Origin: Acidobacteriota bacterium
GTDB lineage: Bacteria; Acidobacteriota; Terriglobia; Terriglobales; Acidobacteriaceae
Direction: 5' to 3'
Assembly (NCBI GenBank): GCA_021810815.1
Contig: JAJZHR010000052.1
Coordinates: 1 to 9,805 of the forward strand
DNA length: 9,805 bases
The notes under the pieces were generated by a model. It was given only the letters and a program-made list of their open reading frames with translations. It ran no database searches and was not told the origin of the DNA. The translations under genes and the position numbers were made by a program. Position 1 is the stretch's first letter. Each line of letters starts with the position of its first letter. Shown in pieces: positions 7,114 through 9,805 of this stretch.

Positions 7114-8283
7114 GTGGAACCCAGAGTCATGCAAAATTCTCAAAGACCTATTCTTGTCACGGGCGGCGCTGGATTCATCGGATCGAACTTCGTTCTGCAG
7201 TGGCTGGCGACGGAGGGGACTCCGGTTGTCAATCTGGACAAGCTGACCTACGCCGGCAATCCGAACAACCTGGCTTCCCTGGCCTCGAACAATGCCTACA
7301 CGCTGGTTCAGGGAGACATTTGCGACCGCGGTCTTGTTGATCGCCTGCTGCGGCAGCATCGACCCAGAGCCATTGTCCACTTTGCGGCGGAGAGCCATGT
7401 GGACCGGTCGATTCTGGGGCCTGAGGAGTTTTTGCGGACGAATATCCACGGGACGTTCGTGCTTCTGGAGGCGGCGCGGCAGCACCACGCGTCGCTCGAG
7501 GGCGAGGAGCGCTCCGGCTTTCGTTTCCTGCACGTCTCGACCGACGAGGTGTACGGAACGCTGGCGCCGGACGAGGCAGCCTTTCACGAGGACACGCCCT
7601 ACGCGCCGAACAGCCCGTATGCGGCTTCGAAGGCGGCATCGGACCATCTGGTGCGTGCGTGGACGCATACGTACGGTTTGCCAACGCTGGTCACCAACTG
7701 CTCCAACAACTACGGGCCGTATCAATTCCCGGAGAAGCTGCTGCCGCTGATGGTGACCCATGCTCTGCAGGGGAAGCCGCTGCCGGTGTATGGGGATGGG
7801 CAGCAGGTGCGCGACTGGCTGTATGTGGCGGACCATTGCAGCGCCATTCGCGCGGTGCTGGAGAAGGGACGCGTGGGCGAGACGTACAACGTGGGAGGGA
7901 ACAACCAGAGGAGCAACCTGGAGGTTGTGCATGCTCTGTGCTCGCTGCTGGACGAGCTTGTTCCGGCGTCGCAGTTTGCTCCCCATGCGAGCCTGGTGAC
8001 GATGGTGAAGGACCGTCCGGGGCATGATCGCCGCTATGCGATCGATGCGCGCAAGATTGAGGCGGAGATTGGCTGGCAGCCTGAGGAGAGTTTCGAGACC
8101 GGCCTGCGCAAAACGGTGGAGTGGTATCTCGCCAATTCCGCATGGGTGGACAACGTGACCAGCGGAGCCTATCAGCAGTGGATGCAGAAGAACTATGCTG
8201 GTCGCGCGGAGACGAATGGGGCAAGCAGCGCTGAAGCGGCTGCTGCCAATGCTGCGCAGACTGCGGCGCGGGGTGCGAAGTGA
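7114..8283 (+). CDS. rfbB: dTDP-glucose 4,6-dehydratase
   Basis: RfbB (RmlB) converts dTDP-glucose to dTDP-4-keto-6-deoxyglucose with bound NAD, the second step to dTDP-L-rhamnose, in the cytoplasm. It is an extended short-chain dehydrogenase. The Rossmann motif TGGAGFIG is at 16-23, the catalytic Thr-Asp-Glu at 143-145 (STDEVYG), and the Tyr-x3-Lys at Y169/K173. TNCSNNYGPYQFPEKL and RPGHDRRYAIDA are family signatures, and the body matches enterobacterial RfbB from memory almost end to end. The segment between TDE and YxxxK is about 8 residues shorter than in E. coli. The usual end (NYxGR) falls near residue 363; a further 26 or so Ala-rich residues follow, giving 389 aa against the usual 350-360. 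The gene starts 35 nt after the co-polymerase and overlaps rfbA by 4 nt. An alternative start is the ATG at 7129. Confidence 0.96.
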   Translation: MEPRVMQNSQRPILVTGGAGFIGSNFVLQWLATEGTPVVNLDKLTYAGNPNNLASLASNNAYTLVQGDICDRGLVDRLLRQHRPRAIVHFAAESHVDRSILGPEEFLRTNIHGTFVLLEAARQHHASLEGEERSGFRFLHVSTDEVYGTLAPDEAAFHEDTPYAPNSPYAASKAASDHLVRAWTHTYGLPTLVTNCSNNYGPYQFPEKLLPLMVTHALQGKPLPVYGDGQQVRDWLYVADHCSAIRAVLEKGRVGETYNVGGNNQRSNLEVVHALCSLLDELVPASQFAPHASLVTMVKDRPGHDRRYAIDARKIEAEIGWQPEESFETGLRKTVEWYLANSAWVDNVTSGAYQQWMQKNYAGRAETNGASSAEAAAANAAQTAARGAK

Positions 8284-9155
8284 AGGGAATCATTCTGGCC
8301 GGTGGATCCGGCACGCGGCTGCATCCGGTGACGCAGGCGGTCTCAAAGCAATTGCTGCCGGTGTACGACAAGCCGATGATCTACTACCCGCTTTCGGTGC
8401 TGATGCTGGCTGGCATTCGGGATGTGCTGGTGATCTCCACGCCGGAAGATACGCCGCGCTTCTCGCAGTTGCTCGGCGACGGATCGCAATGGGGCATGCA
8501 TCTGAGCTATGCGGTGCAGCCATCGCCGGATGGGCTTGCGCAGGCCTTCCTGATTGGGAAGGAGTTCATTGACGGCGAGCCGTGCGCTCTGGTTCTGGGG
8601 GACAACGTCTTCTATGGACACGATCTTGGGAAGACCTTGCAGGAGTCTGCGAAGCTGACCGCGGGAGCGACCGTGTTTGCCTATCCGGTGACGGATCCGG
8701 AGCGCTATGGCGTGGTCGAGTTCGACGGAGATGGGCGCGCGGTTTCGCTGGAAGAGAAGCCTGCGAAGCCGAAGTCGCGCTATGCGGTGACGGGGATTTA
8801 TTTCTATGACGGCCAGGTGACGGGTGTGGCGGAGTCGCTGAAGCCATCGCCGCGCGGAGAGCTGGAAATCACGGACGTGAACCGCTGGTACCTGGAGCGG
8901 GGACAGTTGACGACGCGGGTGCTTGGCCGCGGGATTGCGTGGCTGGACACGGGCACGCACGACTCGCTGCTGGAGGCGGCCAACTTCATCCATGCGATCG
9001 AGCACCGGCAGGGGCTGAAGGTGGCTTGCCCGGAGGAGATCGCCTACCGCGCGGGGTACATCACGGCGGAGCAGTTGCAGGGGCTGGCAGCACGGATTGC
9101 CAAGAGCACCTATGGGCAATACCTGCAGAGGGTGCTGACGGAGACGATCTACTGA
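8280..9155 (+). CDS. rfbA: Glucose-1-phosphate thymidylyltransferase
   Basis: RfbA (RmlA) joins dTTP and glucose-1-phosphate to dTDP-glucose, the entry step to dTDP-rhamnose, and is usually feedback-inhibited by dTDP-rhamnose. The 291-residue length matches the family. The nucleotide-binding signature GGSGTRLHPVT is near the N-terminus, followed by KQLLPVYDKPMIYYPL. The metal-binding aspartates are expected at D108 (LGDNVFYG) and D223 (WLDTGTH); ERYGVVEF and SLEEKPAKPKS are further family blocks. The start is GTG, in a GTGA overlap with the rfbB stop, and fits because the MKGIILAGG start aligns with the family. No strong ribosome site is seen (a G-run at 8270-8273), so translation is probably coupled to rfbB. 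Confidence 0.97.
   Translation: MKGIILAGGSGTRLHPVTQAVSKQLLPVYDKPMIYYPLSVLMLAGIRDVLVISTPEDTPRFSQLLGDGSQWGMHLSYAVQPSPDGLAQAFLIGKEFIDGEPCALVLGDNVFYGHDLGKTLQESAKLTAGATVFAYPVTDPERYGVVEFDGDGRAVSLEEKPAKPKSRYAVTGIYFYDGQVTGVAESLKPSPRGELEITDVNRWYLERGQLTTRVLGRGIAWLDTGTHDSLLEAANFIHAIEHRQGLKVACPEEIAYRAGYITAEQLQGLAARIAKSTYGQYLQRVLTETIY
9140..9144 (+). promoter_or_regulatory. Ribosome binding site for rfbD inside the rfbA 3' end
   Basis: GGAGA lies 10 nt before the ATG at 9155, within the last rfbA codons. With the TGATG stop-start overlap it supports this rfbD start and translational coupling. Confidence 0.5.
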
Positions 9156-9805
9156 TGCCGGGGAAGAGCGAAAGCAGGCGGCCGCGCATCCTGCTGACCG
9201 GGAGCAACGGGCAGGTGGGATGGTCGCTGGCGCGCAGCCTTGCTCCGTTCGGCGAAGTGTTTGCGCCGGAGCGGGCGGAGATGGATCTTGCGTCGGCGGA
9301 GTCGATCCGCGCCGCGGTTCGTTCGTTCCAGCCGGAATGGATTGTGAACCCGGCTGCATACACGGCGGTGGACAAGGCTGAGTCGGAGCCGGAGATGGCT
9401 TACGCGGTCAATCGCGACGCAGTGGCAGTGCTGGCGGAAGAGGCGCGCGCGCTGAACGCAGGCATGGTTCACTACTCCACCGACTACGTTTTTGATGGTG
9501 CGAGAGCGACGCCCTATGTGGAGACGGACGCGACCGGGCCGCTGGGCGTATACGGAGCGAGCAAGTTGGCTGGGGAGCAGGCGCTGGCGGCGAGCGGTGC
9601 GCCGCATCTGATCTTTCGGACGAGCTGGGTTTACGGCGCGCGGGGGAAGAATTTTCTGCTGACGATTCTGAAGCTGGCGCGGGAGCGAGAGGAGTTGCGC
9701 ATCGTTGCCGACCAGCATGGCGCTCCTACATGGTGCGGGGACCTGGCGCGGATCACGGCGGAGGCGATTCGCGACACCGAGGCGCGGGCGGCTGAGCAGG
9801 GGTGC
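9155..9805 (+). CDS. rfbD: dTDP-4-dehydrorhamnose reductase (3' partial)
   Basis: RfbD (RmlD) reduces dTDP-4-keto-L-rhamnose to dTDP-L-rhamnose with NAD(P)H, the last step of the pathway. The ATG shares one base with the rfbA stop (TGATG). The reading frame stays open for 217 codons to the window end, against about 290-300 in full-length proteins, so roughly a quarter is missing. The cofactor loop TGSNGQVG is at 15-22, followed by VNPAAYTAVDKAE (64-76), the catalytic STDYVFDG (108-115) and YGASK with Y133/K137. The FRTSWVYG and VADQHGAPTW blocks are also typical. It is fused in layout to rfbA with no rfbC between. Confidence 0.95.
   Translation, partial: MPGKSESRRPRILLTGSNGQVGWSLARSLAPFGEVFAPERAEMDLASAESIRAAVRSFQPEWIVNPAAYTAVDKAESEPEMAYAVNRDAVAVLAEEARALNAGMVHYSTDYVFDGARATPYVETDATGPLGVYGASKLAGEQALAASGAPHLIFRTSWVYGARGKNFLLTILKLAREREELRIVADQHGAPTWCGDLARITAEAIRDTEARAAEQGC

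Noticed and set aside
1..9805. tRNA, rRNA, CRISPR array, insertion sequence or phage genes
   Set aside because: No cloverleaf, regular short direct repeats with spacers, transposase motifs or terminal inverted repeats were seen, and almost all the DNA is covered by the five genes.

Overview
This GC-rich window carries five protein-coding genes, all on the + strand and packed tightly. It reads as the front part of a surface-polysaccharide (exopolysaccharide or O-antigen type) locus. Three things suggest an Acidobacteriota (Terriglobia-like) genome: the high G+C, the very large SLBB-type export protein, and the first gene's combination of a BNR/sortilin-like propeller with ASH-like repeats and a C-terminal hydrophobic/Arg-rich/lipobox tail. 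This assignment comes from recalled family resemblance, not from a database search.

Layout. Positions 1-2873 hold the 3' part of a large secreted modular protein, with the end of a beta-propeller, four Cys-paired ASH-like repeats, an Ig-like module and an unusual tail. Positions 2874-3090 are the only sizeable intergenic gap. It holds a hairpin next to the stop codon, a run of G-tracts that fits a G-quadruplex pattern, and an AT-rich island that is the best candidate promoter. From 3092 onward the genes look like one transcription unit. They are a five-SLBB outer-membrane polysaccharide export protein (3092-5746), a Wzz-like polysaccharide co-polymerase without a kinase domain (5822-7078), then rfbB (7114-8283), rfbA (8280-9155) and the 5' part of rfbD (9155 to the window end). 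Gaps shrink from 75 nt to 35 nt to a 4-nt overlap and a 1-nt overlap.

How it works together. RfbA activates glucose-1-phosphate to dTDP-glucose. RfbB dehydrates it to dTDP-4-keto-6-deoxyglucose. After an epimerase step (RfbC, not seen here), RfbD reduces the product to dTDP-L-rhamnose. The co-polymerase and export protein would control chain length and carry a rhamnose-containing polymer across the envelope. No glycosyltransferase, Wzx, Wzy or initiating transferase lies in the window, so the polymer itself cannot be identified.

I found no convincing undescribed system. The points most worth a second look are the G-quadruplex-like motifs at 142-175 and 2928-2961, the internal membrane/lipobox tail of the first protein, the 103-residue low-complexity insert in the export protein, and the absence of rfbC between rfbA and rfbD. 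No RNA genes, CRISPR arrays, insertion sequences or attachment sites were recognised.
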